Notes under the pieces: model-generated
Told to the model about the DNA's origin: nothing
The model's input: only the letters and a program-made list of their open reading frames with translations
Databases searched by the model: none
Part shown: piece by piece, positions 1 through 13,600 of the stretch
How positions within the stretch are numbered: position 1 is the stretch's first letter
Layout of the letters: the number at the start of each line of letters is the position of its first letter
Assembly: GCA_963704565.1 (NCBI GenBank)
Contig: OY969917.1
Coordinates: 2,542,001-2,606,000, forward strand
Source: Rhodoblastus sp963704565
GTDB lineage: Bacteria; Pseudomonadota; Alphaproteobacteria; Rhizobiales; Beijerinckiaceae
Direction of reading: 5' to 3'
Length of the DNA stretch: 64,000 nt
Program-made: the position numbers and the translations under genes

Positions 1-3000
1 TTCGTCGTGCCCGGATCGTCCTGGCGCGTCTGGCCGAGCATGTCGGTCGTCATTTGCAGATAGGCGTCGGAGGCGTCGATGGCCGGCGAGCCCGGACCCG
101 GCGTGAAATCGTCGTCGGCGCCGCCGCCGAGCGAGGCTTTCGCCGGAGGATCGCCCAATATGCCGTCGGCGCCATAGATATTGAGGAAATCCGGATTGCC
201 TTCGACGCTGCCGGCGTTCTGGGTCGACTGCGCCGTCAGCCATGCGCCCAGATTCGCGTAAGTCGTCCCGCCGATATTGACCAGGGTCGCCGGCGTCGTC
301 GTCGAGGCGCCCTCATAATAAAGATTGTAAAGCGCCTGGAAGCCGGCGGTGGCGCTGGCCGCAACGGAGACCAGCGTCCCAGTGTCGGTCCAGATGATAT
401 TATCGGCGAGAACCGTGTCGATCGCCGAACCGCTGAGGCTCACCGAGGTTCCGACCGATTGCCAGATGGTGTTGCCGACGATCTCGTCGCCGGCGCCGCC
501 GCCGGCAATATCGATCGCGTAGCTGGAATTGTCGTAGATCAGGTTGTTCTGGATGTTGAAATATCCGGAATAAATGCCGCCCTCATAAACGCCGATTCCG
601 TTGGAATCGATGTGATTGTCCGTGAGTGCGCCGCCGTACGGGCCGAGCACCACGCCGGCGTAGCTGTTGTCGTAAACATGGTTCGACTCGACCGTCGGCG
701 TACTGTCGGCGAAGTAAATTCCCTCGTAATTGCCATAAATGCTGTTGTCGGTCGCGATGGCGTCACCCCAGACCTGAAGCCCGATGTCGCCGGTGGCGCT
801 CTGGTCGTAAATCGAATTATCCGTGATGAGGACATTGGCGCCCTCGGCTTCGATGCCGTAATTGCCCGTCGATGTATTGCCGTTGTCGTAAATCTGGTTG
901 CCGGAGACGGTCAGATTCGGAATCCCGGAATAGTCCTCGATAAAGATCGCACGCCAGCTGTTGTTGTAAACATTGTTGTTTTCAATTGTTCCGCCAACGG
1001 CCTCGAAAAATATGCCGTTATAATTGTCGTAAATCTGGTCGTCGGTGATCGAAGCGGTCGTCGTGTCGCCGCCACTGTAGATATAAACGCCATAACTCCC
1101 GCTGCCATATGTCGTTCCGTAAATTTGCGAGCCGGTCAGCGAGAAATCGTAATTATACTGGGCAACATAGACGCCATAGGAAATCATGTTGAAAATGACG
1201 TCATTCGACGCGGCAATGTCGTTGCTGCCGGCGTTGGCGACGAGATTGATGCCGATATTGGCGCCGGTCATCGACAGATTGTTGATGTCGACATAGCTCG
1301 CGCCGGTGAACAGGAAGACATTGTCATTGGTGTTTTCGCGATTGAGCGTGGCGACGGCGCCGTCGGTCGGCCCCTGGAAGACAATGGCTTGGCCCTGCGC
1401 CGGTCCCGAGCCGGAATCCACCGGCGCCAGCACCGCGTCGGTCAACATCTGGTAAGCGCCGCCGTCGATATAGACGATGTCGCCGGGCTCCAGCGTATAG
1501 GCGCGCAGCAGCGCGGTCAGATCGGCCATCGGCGCGTTGGGCGTCTTGCCGGAATTCAGGTCGTTGCCGGGCGCGGTGGTATACTGGCCGCTCGATGACG
1601 TCGTCGGCGCGATGTAATAATCATTGCCGGAATTGGCGATCAGGAAGGGCTGCCGCGACTGGCCGGTCACGCCATTGACCGTTATGCTCACCAGAGCCGT
1701 ATTGCCATTGGTGATGAAATTCGGCGTCCAGCCGATCGAGCCATTGCCGAGTGCGTCGATCGGCGCCGAATTGCTGACCAGGATCCAGGTGACGCCGTCA
1801 TCCGGCGAGACTTCGACCGTGGCGGTCGCATTGGCGACGGAGGCCGTCGGTTGGGCGACCTCGATGCCCGACAGAACGGCGCCATAATAGCTGCTGACAT
1901 TGACCAGTTGCACGACAATGCCGCTGCCGCCCGAAGCCGTGACCGTGTAGGCCCCGCTGATCGCCGTATCGATCTGGCCGTTGGGGTTCTGCGCGTTTTT
2001 GGTCTCGTTCAATATGTCGAAGCCGGTCGCGACGGTCACGCCGTTGATGACGATGTTGAACACCCGGTTGCCGATTCCGACATTGGAATATTCGGCGAAA
2101 TTCAGCGTGACCTGGTAGGTTCCGTTGGCGACCTGGACCGTCTGGACCAGGCTGTTGCCGACGCCGCCGTTGGCATAGAGCTGGCTGGCGTAAACCTGCG
2201 CCGGCGCATCGCCGGTGGCGTCGGCCATGTTGATCGTCTGGGTGGTGGTCGTCGCACCATTGGTCGTTGACGTCCCGGCGGTGAAGCTGGCCTCCATCGT
2301 GGAGCCGGCAATCGCCGGTCCACCGACATTGACCTGGGCGATGGCTTCGAGCCCGCTGACGCCATTGGTGCTGTAGCTGATCGTTGCCGGCACGCCGATT
2401 TGCAGCTTGTTCAAGCCGTTCGGCGAATTAACCTGCACCGTCAAGGCGGCGCTTTGCGTCGCCTTGGGCGTGTCGCCCTCCATGCCGAGATTGATCCGCC
2501 CGCCGTTGTTTCCCGGCTCCAGGCTGTAGGGCGAAGCAGGATCGCCGGCGTCTATGCTGGGCGAGGTCGGCAGCAGGTAATAATCGCCCGTCGCCGCATC
2601 GGTGAATTGCGGATCGCCGGTCAGGCTGTCCACGTCGATGCCCGTGCCGAACATCCAGTCGTCGAAACTGGACACGGTCAGCCCCGCCCAGGTCGCCATA
2701 TTGGCGCCGTCGAGCAGATCGAACAGATTGTAATTGGCGGCGAAGGCGCCCTGGTCGGCGGCAGGCACATTATAGACCACGCCGCCGGTCATCTGGAAAA
2801 TGTTGTTCTCGATATCGATGGCCGAGGTCGTCGTGTTCTGGACGCCGATGCCGCCGGCCTGAACCACGGTATTGTTGAATATGGTCGAGGCGCCGACAGT
2901 GTCGATGGCGATCGACGTATTGTTGACCAGCGTATTGTTCTCGACCAGCCCGCCGTTGGCGTAAACGCCAATGGCGTTGCCGTTGATCAGATTGCCCTGG

Positions 3001-3752
3001 ATCGTCACGCCGGATTGATCGATTTCGACGCCATATTCGCTGCCGCCCGTGATCGTATTTCCGGTCACCAGAACCTGTGCGGTGGCTTCGATGCCGACCT
3101 TGTTATCGGTCAAAATATTGGCGCTGACCGTCCCGGGGCCGCCGACGAACATGCCATCGCCGCCCGAGCCGGAGACATCGTTGTCCTCGACCGAGAAGGT
3201 GTCCGAGGCGACGTAATACAATGCGAGATAGATGCCGTCGTAAGTCGACGAGCTGATCGTGTTGTTTTCGACAAGCAGACTGGTGATGGTCTCTCCGGAG
3301 TAATTGTAATTGATCCCGTAGTCGTTACTGGTGAAACTATTGTTCTCGATTGTCATGCCGATGTGATCGAGAATGTTCACACCCTCGTAGAGGCCGGCGA
3401 ACGCATCGCCGCCGATCGTCGCATTGACCGAATCGTCGATCACCAGTCCATAGGCGGTGACATTGGCCAGCGGATGGTCGATGGTCGATCCGGTCATCGA
3501 GAAATTGGTCGCGCCGGCGCCGACATAAACGCCATCGCTTGAGAAGCCGGAAATGGTCAGCCCCTGCAGGCTGATGTCCGTGTCGCCCGCATTGGCGACG
3601 ATATTGACGCCGGTCGCGCCGCCGGTGATCGCCATATTTTCCAGCGTCACGTCATGCGCGCCGTCGAAATTGAACACCGTCGAGCCGGTCGCGGTATTGG
3701 CGTTGGTGAAAATGGTCGAAGCGCCCTGGCCGACGATCAGGATCGGATCGCC
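1..3752 (-). CDS. Giant LEPR-XLL/beta-helix surface protein, C-terminal segment (runs off left edge)
   Basis: On the minus strand a frame stays open from about 3752 to position 1 with no stop, continuing the giant protein after a one-base lesion near 3750. The upstream segment ends in AADSGAPAIRS and stop; adding one base there restores GAPGDPILIVGQG, which matches the equivalent place in sister modules. The segment holds a right-handed parallel beta-helix (many NNxIxxNxxGI-type rungs), a closing SPSIDAGDPA motif, a malectin-like domain at about 1860-2265 (GNRVFNIVINGV), and the start of a further module at about 1625 (NSGKTPNAPMADL, then LEPGDIVYIDGGAY). The helix family usually binds or cleaves polysaccharide; no catalytic site was recognised. 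Extracellular location is inferred from this architecture. The true C-terminus lies outside the window. Confidence 0.8.
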
Positions 3753-6700
3753 GGGGCGCCGGAATCGGCGGCGCCGAGCGTGATGCTGGTCGCCAGCGCA
3801 TAAGTTCCGGCCGCGACATTGATGGTGTCGCCGGGCTGCAATGAATAGACATTCAGCAGCGCGGCGAGGCTCGCCATCGGCGAGGTTGGCGACGTGCCGG
3901 AATTGGAATCGCTGCCGGTCGTGCTGATATAGAATTCGGTGCTGGCCGGCGCGACCGTGAAGGCGCCGAGCGATGTGTCGGTCACCGTCTGCTGGCCATT
4001 TGTCGCGACGATCTGCAACAGGCCGTTGCCGGTCGCGGCGGTCGGCGTGAAGCTGAACGAGCCGGCGCCGTATGAATTGAAGGTCAGGCCGGTGGCGATG
4101 GTCGTCCAGGTGACGCCGCCGTCATAGGAGACTTCGGCGCTGGCGGTCCAGGGCGCCGGATTCGGCGTGACCTGCGCAATCTGGATGCCGCTGATCATGG
4201 CGTAGGCGACGTCCGACTGGAGAGTCAGGTTCAAGCCGTTGTTGCCGGCGACCGTGACGCTGAAAGTGACTTCCGTCGCCTTGTTGGCGCCGCCCGCCGC
4301 CCTGAACACGTCGAAATCGGTCTGTTCGGTCACGCCATTGGCGATGATGTTGAAGACATGCTGGCCCACCGCCGTCGAGCTCGGATCGACAAAGACCAAA
4401 GTGACCTGATAGGTCCCGGCGGCGACCGGAATGGCGTAGCTGCCGCTGTAGGAGGAATTATTGAAATATTGGTAGTTCTGCAGCACGCCCTGCGGAATAT
4501 TATAGCCATTGGCGCTGACCGGGTTGGAAATCGTCCCGAGCGTCCCGGACAAGGTCTCGTATTCATTGCCCTGCCAGACATTGGAGCTGTCGGCGCCCAA
4601 AACCGTCTGGGCGCCGCCGGCATTGATCTGCAGCACCGGATTGGAGGCGACCAGACCGGCGGAAGTGAAATTGACCGTCGTGGTCTGGCCGACCTGATAG
4701 CGCAGGCCGCCGGTCTGGCCGAGCAATTGCACGACCTGCGTCGGGCCGGAATTGGCCTGGGTCGTGCCGCCCTGCGCGCCAATGTCGACGCGGTCGCCAT
4801 TGCCGGCCGGCTCCAGATAATATTGCAAAGCCGGGTCGCCGCGATTGACCGCCGGCGAGTCGCTCTGAAGCGCGAAATTGTCGGCGGCCGCGTTCACAAA
4901 GTCCGGAACGGCGGCGATGCTGTTCAGGTCCATCGCGACTTCGGTCTTGAAATTGTCGAGCGTCGCCATGGCCTGGCCGCTCCAGGTCGCCATGGTCGCG
5001 CCGGATTCGAGATCGTAGAGATTGTAGTCGCTGAAGAAGCCGACCTGATTGGCCGCCGGGGCGACCAGGGCGACGGTCCCGGCGCCGGTCAATGAGACGA
5101 TATTGTCGAGGAAGGTCGTATCGATCGCATTGGGTGTATAGAGATCGAGCGCGGCTCCAGAACTCTGCACGATCGTGTTGTTGACGATTGCGTGAGTGTT
5201 GCTGTTGGTATATTGCCCGACCTGGATGCCGATCGAAATGTTGCCGTAGAGCGTATTGTTCTCGATGGTCGTGTTCGTGCCATCGTCGATCATGCCGATC
5301 GTGTTGCCATAGACTGTGTTGCCCTGCGCCGTGCCGCCGGTTTCGACCTCGATGCCGACGCCCTCGGCTTGAGCGCCCACGACATTGTCGTAAGCCTGAT
5401 TGCTTTCCGCCAGGCTGTCAGCGCCACCGACAGTAATGCCGATATCGCTGGCAAAGACCTTATTGTTCAGGGCTTCAGCGTAGGAACCGACGATGAGCCC
5501 CGAACTGCCTTCGTTCCCGGTAGTTTCGCCGGAAATGCTATTGCCCTCGGCCAGCATTTGCGCGCTGGCGCCGAGGCCGGCGATCTGCAGGCTCATATCA
5601 CCGCCGACGATCCTGCTGTTTTCGAACACGCCGCTGGCGCCGCTGATGTAGGCGCCGAAATAAGTGGAGCCGCTCATCGTCAGGTCATCGGCCAGAAGAT
5701 TGGTCGAATCGTTGACATAGAGCATCAGCGGGGAATAGCCGCCGCCGACGAAACTATCGTTGCTGATCGTGACGTTGGCGGCGGCGGTCACATAGACATT
5801 GTAGCCGCCGACCGAACTGGCGGTGATCGCGTCATTGGCGATCGTGGCGTTATTGGCGGTGTTGATTTCGACGCCAAAGCTCGACAACTGGTCGTAGATT
5901 TGCGAGCCGGTCAGGGTGAAGCCGTTGTCGCCGACGCCGTCGTAAATATTGATGTCGTTGCCATAAACATTCGAATTTTCGACGGTGATGCCGGTGCTGT
6001 TCTTGTTGTCGTCGATCTGTATGCCGACGGCGCCGCCGGTGATGCTCAGATTGTCGAGAATGACATTGCTGGCGCCGGCGAATTCGAAATCATAGAAGCC
6101 GGAACTGGTTCCCTGCCGGTTGAAGGTCGCCGTCAGGCCGGTCTGAGTCGGGCCCTGGATGGTGATCGCTTGCGCCGCCAGGCTTCCCGTGCCGGAATCG
6201 GCGGCCGGGAAGACGATGTTATTGGTGAGTAAATAGGTTCCCGCATCGACATAGACCAGGTCGCCGGGTTCGAGCGTCGTGGTGGCGAGCAGATGGCCGA
6301 GCGTCGCCATCGGCGTCGAGGGCGACTTTCCGTCGTTGGAATCGCTGCCGCCGGCGGTGGTGTATTGCCCGCCGCTTAAAGAGCCGTTGACGTAATAAAT
6401 ATGCACCGGCGCGGCGATGCTGAAAGCCCCGCTGGTCGCCGTATTGGTGGCGGAGGCGACCTCGACGACATAATTCGACGCCGGCGCGAAAGTCGCGGAA
6501 TCGATGGTCCAGGAATAGGCGCCGGTGTCCGCGACGCCCGAGGCCAGAACCGTCGTGCCGGCGCTGGATATGACGGAAATCGTCACCGCTCCGGGGTCAT
6601 TATAGGCATGCCAGCTGATCGAAACCGTCGTCCCCTGTGTGAGAGTCGCGCCGGCCGCCGGCGCCGTCAAATCGATGAAAGTATTCGGCGTCAGCGAGGA

Positions 6701-9700
6701 TTCGTTCGTTCCGCCATAGGCGCCGATTTCGACAATGCCCCCATTGGGTGAGGGTTCGGCGCCGATCGGCGTCGCCGGATTGCCGGCGGCGATCGCCGGC
6801 GAGGAGACGGTGTCGTCGGAATAGACGCCGGAAGCCATCTGCGGCAGACCGTTGGACCCGACGACGACCGACAGCGAGCCGCTGTGATCGCTGCCCTGCA
6901 AACTCATCAAATGAAAATCGTCGGCGTCGCCGTTCTGACTCGGCGAGACATAACCGGTCGAGGCGGCGCCGCCGGTCGGGTTGACGAATTGCGGATTGCC
7001 GGATTGCGATTGCGCATCCTGGCCGGTCGCCGTCTGCCATTGCGCCAAAGTCGTCTGCGCAAGGCCGAGCCAGGTTCCGATCCTGCCGCCCGTTCCGGTC
7101 TGGAACAGATTGTAATCGGAGACGAAGCCGGTCTCGCTGGTGTTGGCGACGAAGACGCCGGCGCCGTCAAGAGCGACGATGACATTGTTTTCGAGCTTCG
7201 TGCCGGTCGAATTGTAGTCGAGAACCACCGCGCCCAAGTCGTCATTGGGATTGGGCGCGTAAACCACCGAACCGGCGGTCGGCTCATAGATCGTGTTGTT
7301 GATGATGGTGTTATTGGCGGCGTTGTACAGATAAAGCCCGGCATAAGTGTCGGCATAAATCAGATTGTTCTCGATCGTATTGCCGCCGCCGCCGACCTGG
7401 ATGCCGAAGGCGTTGGAATAGAGGGTGTTCTGGCTGACGGTCGCGTTGGTCGTATTCAGCACCATGCCATAATTGGCGTTGTCGAAAATGCGATTGCCGA
7501 CGATGCTGTCGCCGGAGCCATAATTGATCGAGACGCCGTAAGTGTTGCCGAACACCAGATTATAGGAAAAAACGCCGCCATTGCTGATATCGACCGCTTC
7601 CACCCGGCCATAATTGTCGCTGATCACGTTGCCGACCACCGTCGCATAGGACGAAACGATCGCCTGATAGCTGTTGTTCGAAACGACATTGCCCTTGCCG
7701 TCGGTGAGCGTGGCGTCGCCAAACACGATGCCGGCGCCGGCGATCCACGCGCCGGTGGAATTGCCGGTGAAGGTGTCGCCATCGATGACCGAGGCGCCGG
7801 TCAGTTGCAGATAGATTCCGTAATCGCTGTTGTCGGTCAGGCTCGAATTGGCCAGCAGGCCGATCGAGGCATAGGGATAGGTGTTGGCGTAAATGCCGTA
7901 AACGTCGCCCGATTCGGTGAAATCGGTGATCGAGCCGATGCTGCCGTTGAAAACGAGGCCATATTCGCCATTGTCCTCGGCGGTCAGATTGGCGAGCGCG
8001 CCGCTCGGCGAAGTGGTGGTGATGTCGAAGCCGGCATGGCTCTGGCCGGTGGCGGTGATATTGGCGGCCGAGAAATCATTGCTGCCGCCATTGACCAGCA
8101 GGCCCTCGACCGCGCCGATCAGGGTCAGATTGTCGATCGTCACATAGGAGGCGCCGGTGATCTGGATCAGCGCCTGCGGCGTGATATCGGGATTGGCCTG
8201 TTGCAGCGTCACCACGCCGGTGGTCGAGCCCTGAATGGTGAAGCCGCTTTCGAGCCCGAAGCCGTAATTGGTCGTGCCGCTCAATTGCAGCGGAACGATC
8301 AGCGGATAATCGCCGGCCGCTATATTCACCACATCGCCGCCGGTGATGTCGTAATCGCGGAACAGATTGACCGGATTGGGCAAGGGCGAATCCGGCGACG
8401 TTCCGGTATTGCGATTGGAGCCGCCCTCGGCGGGCGTGGCGACATAGAATTCGGTTCCGACCACCGGAACGGTGAAAGGCTCCTGCGACATTTCGAAAAC
8501 GGCCGGATCGGCGACGCTCGAAATGCGGATCAGCAGGCCGGTCGTCCCCGGCGCGATGTCGCTTTCGCTTGGCGACCAGGCATATTCGCCGGTGTCGGCG
8601 GTGGAGCTGACGATGGTGGCGAGAAGGGCCGGACCATTGGCCGTCTCCTGCCAGAGCTGTATCGAGACCGGCTGCCCGGCCGCCGCGCCATAGGCGTCCC
8701 AGGTGATGTAATTGGGCGTCGTCGCGACCCAGTTCACATAATATTGCGGGTATTGCAGCTGGATGCGGCCGAGCGTCGAGAGGTCGGGCAGAACGTCGGC
8801 GGATGTGCGCACGCCCTGGTCGGTCCCGACGCCTTGCGTGACCAGGCCGAGGAAGGCGTCGTCGAGCAGCGCGCCCTGACTCGAATCGGTCTTGGCGACG
8901 CTGAACAGATATTCGACCGAACGCGCGCCCACCGGCGCGGTGACGGTGTCGAAGACCCGCATAAAACTTCCGAGCGTCGTCCCGGCTGGAACCACCACGG
9001 CATTGCCGATCGTCGTCGTGCCGTCGGCGGCGAGGAACACCAGCGAGACCTGGGCGCTGACGGCGCTGGTGAGAATGGAGACCTGGCCGCCGAAGGCCAC
9101 CTGCACGGCGCCGGCGTCGATCTCTGTCGTGGTGACGCCGTTCTGCAAAAGGCTGACGGTTTGTTGCAGGACCGTATTGGGGTTCAAGCCGGATTCATAT
9201 TCCGCCGTGCTGTCCCAGGGGGTCAAGGCGGAGGTCGTGGTCGTCCCGCCGGCCGTCCAGCTCCAGCCGGTCAGGCCATTGGCGAAGCCGCCATCGGCGA
9301 GCAGGTTCGTGACGCCGCTGTTCTGCACGGCATTGCTGAAGCCCTCGAATGCGGCCGCCGGATCGCCGGCGTCGATGGTCGGATCGGTCGCCTCCAGACC
9401 GGCGACCGGCGGGCGGGTGATTTCGAAGCCATATTGATCGACGCCGAAATGCGGCTCCGCCCAGACCGGATTGACCGAAGTGACGCCGATCGAGTTCAGG
9501 TCGTAGAGATTGACGTCGTCCTGCCAGTCGAGAATGTCGGCGTAATATTGGGTCCAATAGACGATCGTGCCGGCGCCGGTGGCAAACAGGGTGTTGTAGT
9601 CGCTCCAGAAGCCGGTCTGGCTGTTGTCGCTGACATAAATGCCGGTTCCGGTGTCGGTCCAGATGATGTTCGAGGTGATGACGACGTTCTTGGCGCTGTT

Positions 9701-10660
9701 GGTCAGATAGACGCCGTTGCCGATATAGGCATGGATCGTGTTGCCTTCGATCTGCACCTGGCTGACGCCGGAAACCACGATCGCATTTTGCGTATTGGCG
9801 ACGAGCTGGTTGGAGAAAATATTCAGGCCCGATGTCGCATTTATGCCGGTTGCGTTGTCGTCGATCTGGTTGAATTGGATCAGGCCGGTAAAGCCGGACA
9901 CGCCGGTCTGGTTGTAGGTGATCTGGTTGTAAAGCGCGGCGCTGGTCCCGCCGATGATTCCGCTGCCCGAAACGCCGACGATATTGGCGGTGATGAGCTG
10001 GTTGATGACCTGCGAATTGCTCAAGCTCACGCCGACATTGTTGCCGGTGATGATATTGGGGGTGGAGCCGGCGACGGCGCCGAACAGGGTCGCGCTGTCG
10101 GAAATGGCGGTCGCCACGCCGATCGCCGCGCCATGAATGCGGTTGTCGGAAAGCGCGGCGGCGGCGGCATAGGTCACCGCGACCGCCGAGGCGGAAATAT
10201 CGTTATTGAAGATCAGGCCGGTGAAGGCGGCGTCGATGACGAGGCCATCCACCATCCCGGCGATGGTGTTGTCATAGATCTGGCCGCCGGAGGCGCCGGA
10301 AATCGTCAGCGTCCCGATGGTGTTGGAACGCATCAGCAGACCGGTCGCGCCATTCAGGGTCACGCTGGGCGTCGTGTCTTCGGCGAGAGTCACATTCGCG
10401 GTGTTGCTGACCGAAATTCCGCCGGAAACGATCAGGTTGCGGATGGTGACGCCGGTCGCGCCATTGATGGTGATGCTCGGGCCAAAGGTCACGCCGTCGA
10501 GCCCGGCGATGGTGACGCCATCGGCCGCGGCGCCGAGGGTGAGGGCCGAATCCGATGTCGGTCCGGTGACCAGGATCAGGGCGCCCGGCTCGAGATCGCC
10601 GCTGGCCAGGATCGAGGCGATGCTGGTCTTGCTGTCGGCGATGAAGAGTTCGCTCGCGCT
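1..10660 (-). repeat. Serial beta-helix modules of about 2-2.5 kb in the giant gene
   Basis: The module-opening motif recurs at about 10650 (divergent), 8450, 6395, 3940 and 1625 on the minus strand, a spacing of about 2.1-2.5 kb. Each module then carries a run of parallel beta-helix rungs and a closing motif (FVNxxxDNFALxSDSPAV or a variant). Malectin-like domains follow the modules that end near 4560 and 2265. The other linkers (near 9150-8760 and 6600-6420) are different immunoglobulin-like or carbohydrate-binding-like stretches. The pattern suggests growth by module duplication followed by divergence at the protein level. Confidence 0.7.
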
Positions 10661-13600
10661 GGTTTGCGCGGAGCGCACGAACACGCCCGAGCCGCCGTCG
10701 TTGTCATAGGCGAGATAGCCGCCCGAGGCGCTGAGCAAGAAGGACAGGGAGGACGGCGCGCCGGCGACCACGCCAATTCCGGTCCCGGTCACGTCGGTCG
10801 GCTGCGCGGGGGCGAAAGTCGAGCCGTTCCAGGTGGCGACGCGCAAGGCGTTGATCTCGCCCGAGGCGGTCTGCAAAGTCGAGGTCCAGGCCAGCGACAG
10901 GGTCGCGCCATCAACCGCGAAAATCGGGGTCGCGACGGTCTCGTCGACATTGGTCAGGCCGGCGCCCGAGGCCGAGCCCGCCGGCTGCCAGGCGCCGGCG
11001 GAGAAATATTCGGAATAGAGCGCGGAATCGTAATTGGTCGTGACGTCCGTCTCGACCCAGGCGATGAACAGCGTTCCTTCGCGATAAGCGATGGTCGGCG
11101 AAAGCGCATAGACCGCGTCCGGATTGGCGGCCGCCGTCAAAGCGTTGGGCTGCGGCAAGGCGGACCACGCGCCGCCGGAATATTGCAGCACAGTGAGGGC
11201 GGCGCCATTGGCGGTCGGCAGACTGAAGGCGACGGCGACATTGGCGCTCGCTGCGGCGGCGGAGAAAGCCGCGGTCACGCCCGCCGTTCCCGGGATTTCC
11301 AGGCTCGCGCCGACATCGACCCAGCTGGTTCCGTTGAACTGGAGGGCGTCGAGCGCCGGGGTCGCGCCGGACAGGTCGCGCCACACCACCACGGGTCCGG
11401 CGCTGGTGATGGCGATCTGCGCATGGTCATAGGCGCCAATGCCGCCGACGCCGGCGGCCACATAGGAATCGCCGAGCGTGATCCAGTCGCCGGGCGTTCC
11501 ACCGGGGCCCGGCGTATAGGCCGCGACGACAATGGCGCTTCCCGCCGCCGTGGTCGAGGTCCAGGCGACGACCGGCTCGCCATTGTAAATGGCGATTGAC
11601 GGATTGGAGGCCGAGGCCCCGGCGAGCCCCAGGCCAAGGCCCGTGGCGCTGCCGCCAAACGCGGTCCAGGTTCCGTTGACGTCTTCGGCGACGAAGAGGC
11701 CGACGCCGCCGTCATTGGTCTGGGTCCAGGCGACCCAGGGGCCGTTGGCGCCGGCGGCGACGACCGGGTTCGAGGCGTTGGAGCCGGGGCCGCCGAGCTG
11801 GATTCCGGCCGGCCCGGCGATCGGGCTCCACCAGCCGTCGGCGACGCTGTCGCTGGGCAGCGTGACGCTCGGAACCGGCGCGACGGGCGTATCGGCCGAC
11901 AAAGCGTCGCCGCTCTCGCCGGAATTGGCGACGAGATCGTCGGTCTGGTCGGCGGACGTATCCTGCAGCACGTCGGTCGAGGCGCCGCCGAGCAAAGTGT
12001 CCTGGCCCGAGGAGCCGACCAGCGTGTCATTGCCGAAGGAAGAGCCGATGATGACATTGGCGCCGCCGCCGCCGGCCGCGTAATTATCGCCGCCGCGCAG
12101 TTCGATGCGGTCATTGCCGGCGCCGCCGGTGATCGAATCGCCGCCGCCGTCCGACCCGATGATCACATCGCCTGACGGGCCAGCCTGGATGGTCACGTCC
12201 GAACCCGGCCCGCCCTGGATCAGCGAGGCCAGACCGCCGCCCTGGATATAGCGCGTTCCGGTTCCGCCCGTGATCGTGGCCGCGCCTGCGCCGCCATAGA
12301 GCGAATCCGGCCCGGTTCCGCCAGTGATGGTCTCGCGCGAATTGGTGGCGCCGGTCGAAGGCGCGGCCACGCCGTTGGTCAGGGCGCCGAGTGTCGAAAG
12401 GGCGAAAGTCAGGCCGGCGTGGTCGCCAAAAATCTTGGTCGCGCCGCCGCCGGAATAAATCTCGCTGTCGCCTTCCGCGCCATAGATCACGTCGCCGCCG
12501 GCGCCGCCGGTGATCGTCGCGTTGCCGGTTCCGCCGACGATCAGATTGCCGCCGCCGCCGCCATGGATCGTGTCATTGCCGCCGCCGCCGAGAATCGTGC
12601 TGGAAAGGCCGCCGCCATAGATCAGGTTGTTGCCCGCGCCGCCCTGGATGATGGCGTGGCCGGCGCCGTCGGAAATGAAATTATTGCCCTGGCCGCCGAA
12701 AATGACATTTGTGCCGGAACCGGCGACGACGCTGTCGGCGCCCGCGCCGCCATAGAAGAAATTATTGCCGTTGCCGAAGGTGACGTTATCCGGCCCAGCG
12801 CCGCCATGGACAATGTTTGAGCCGTCGCCCAGCACGATGGTCTCGACGCCCGAGCCGGCGGTGACCTGGTTATTGCCGTCGCCGGCGCGGATGATGTCGG
12901 CGCCGGAACCGCCCTGGATAATGTTGTCGCCCTCGCCGGCGTCGATGACGTTCTGCCCGCCCGCGACGCTGATGACATTATCGCCCGTGCCGCCGGTAAT
13001 GGTGTTGTCGCCGGATCCGGTCGAAATCGTGTCATTGCCGATGCCGCCGAGAATGATGTTGTCGCCGTTGCCGGCAAAAATCTGGTTATCGCCCGTGCCG
13101 CCGTAAATGGTGTTGTCGCCGTTGCCGACATCGATCGTGTCGTTCCCGGTCCCGCCATATACCGTATTGGCGCCGATGACCGTGACGTCGCGGTTGCCCC
13201 AGATGATGTTGTCGCCATTGCCGGCGGTGATGGAATCGCTGCCGTCGCCACCGACGATGGTGTTTTGCCCGTTGCCGGCCTCGATCGTATCGTTGCCCCA
13301 GCCGCCGACAATGGTGTTGGCCCCGGTTCCGCCGAGGCCCGCGACGATCGAATCGTCGCCTACGCCGCCAAAGATCGTATTCGAGCCGGTCCCGGCGATA
13401 ATCGTATCATTGCCCGTCCCGCCGAGGAATGTCGTGTCGCCCCAGGTGGTGACGGCCTGATTGCCAAAGATCAGATTATCGCCATTGCCGGCGGTGATGG
13501 AATCATTGCCGGCGCCGCCGACAATGGTATTTTGTCCGTTGCCGGCCTGGATCGTATCGTCGCCAGTCCCGCCGAGAATGCTGTTGGCCCCGGCCCCGCC

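Noticed and set aside
6884..11599. Very long open frame (1,571 codons) on the plus strand
   Set aside because: It is antisense to the giant gene; its composition (Asp/Arg/Gly/Ile/Ala-rich) is the mirror of the repeat-rich coding strand and it has no start site or family motif.
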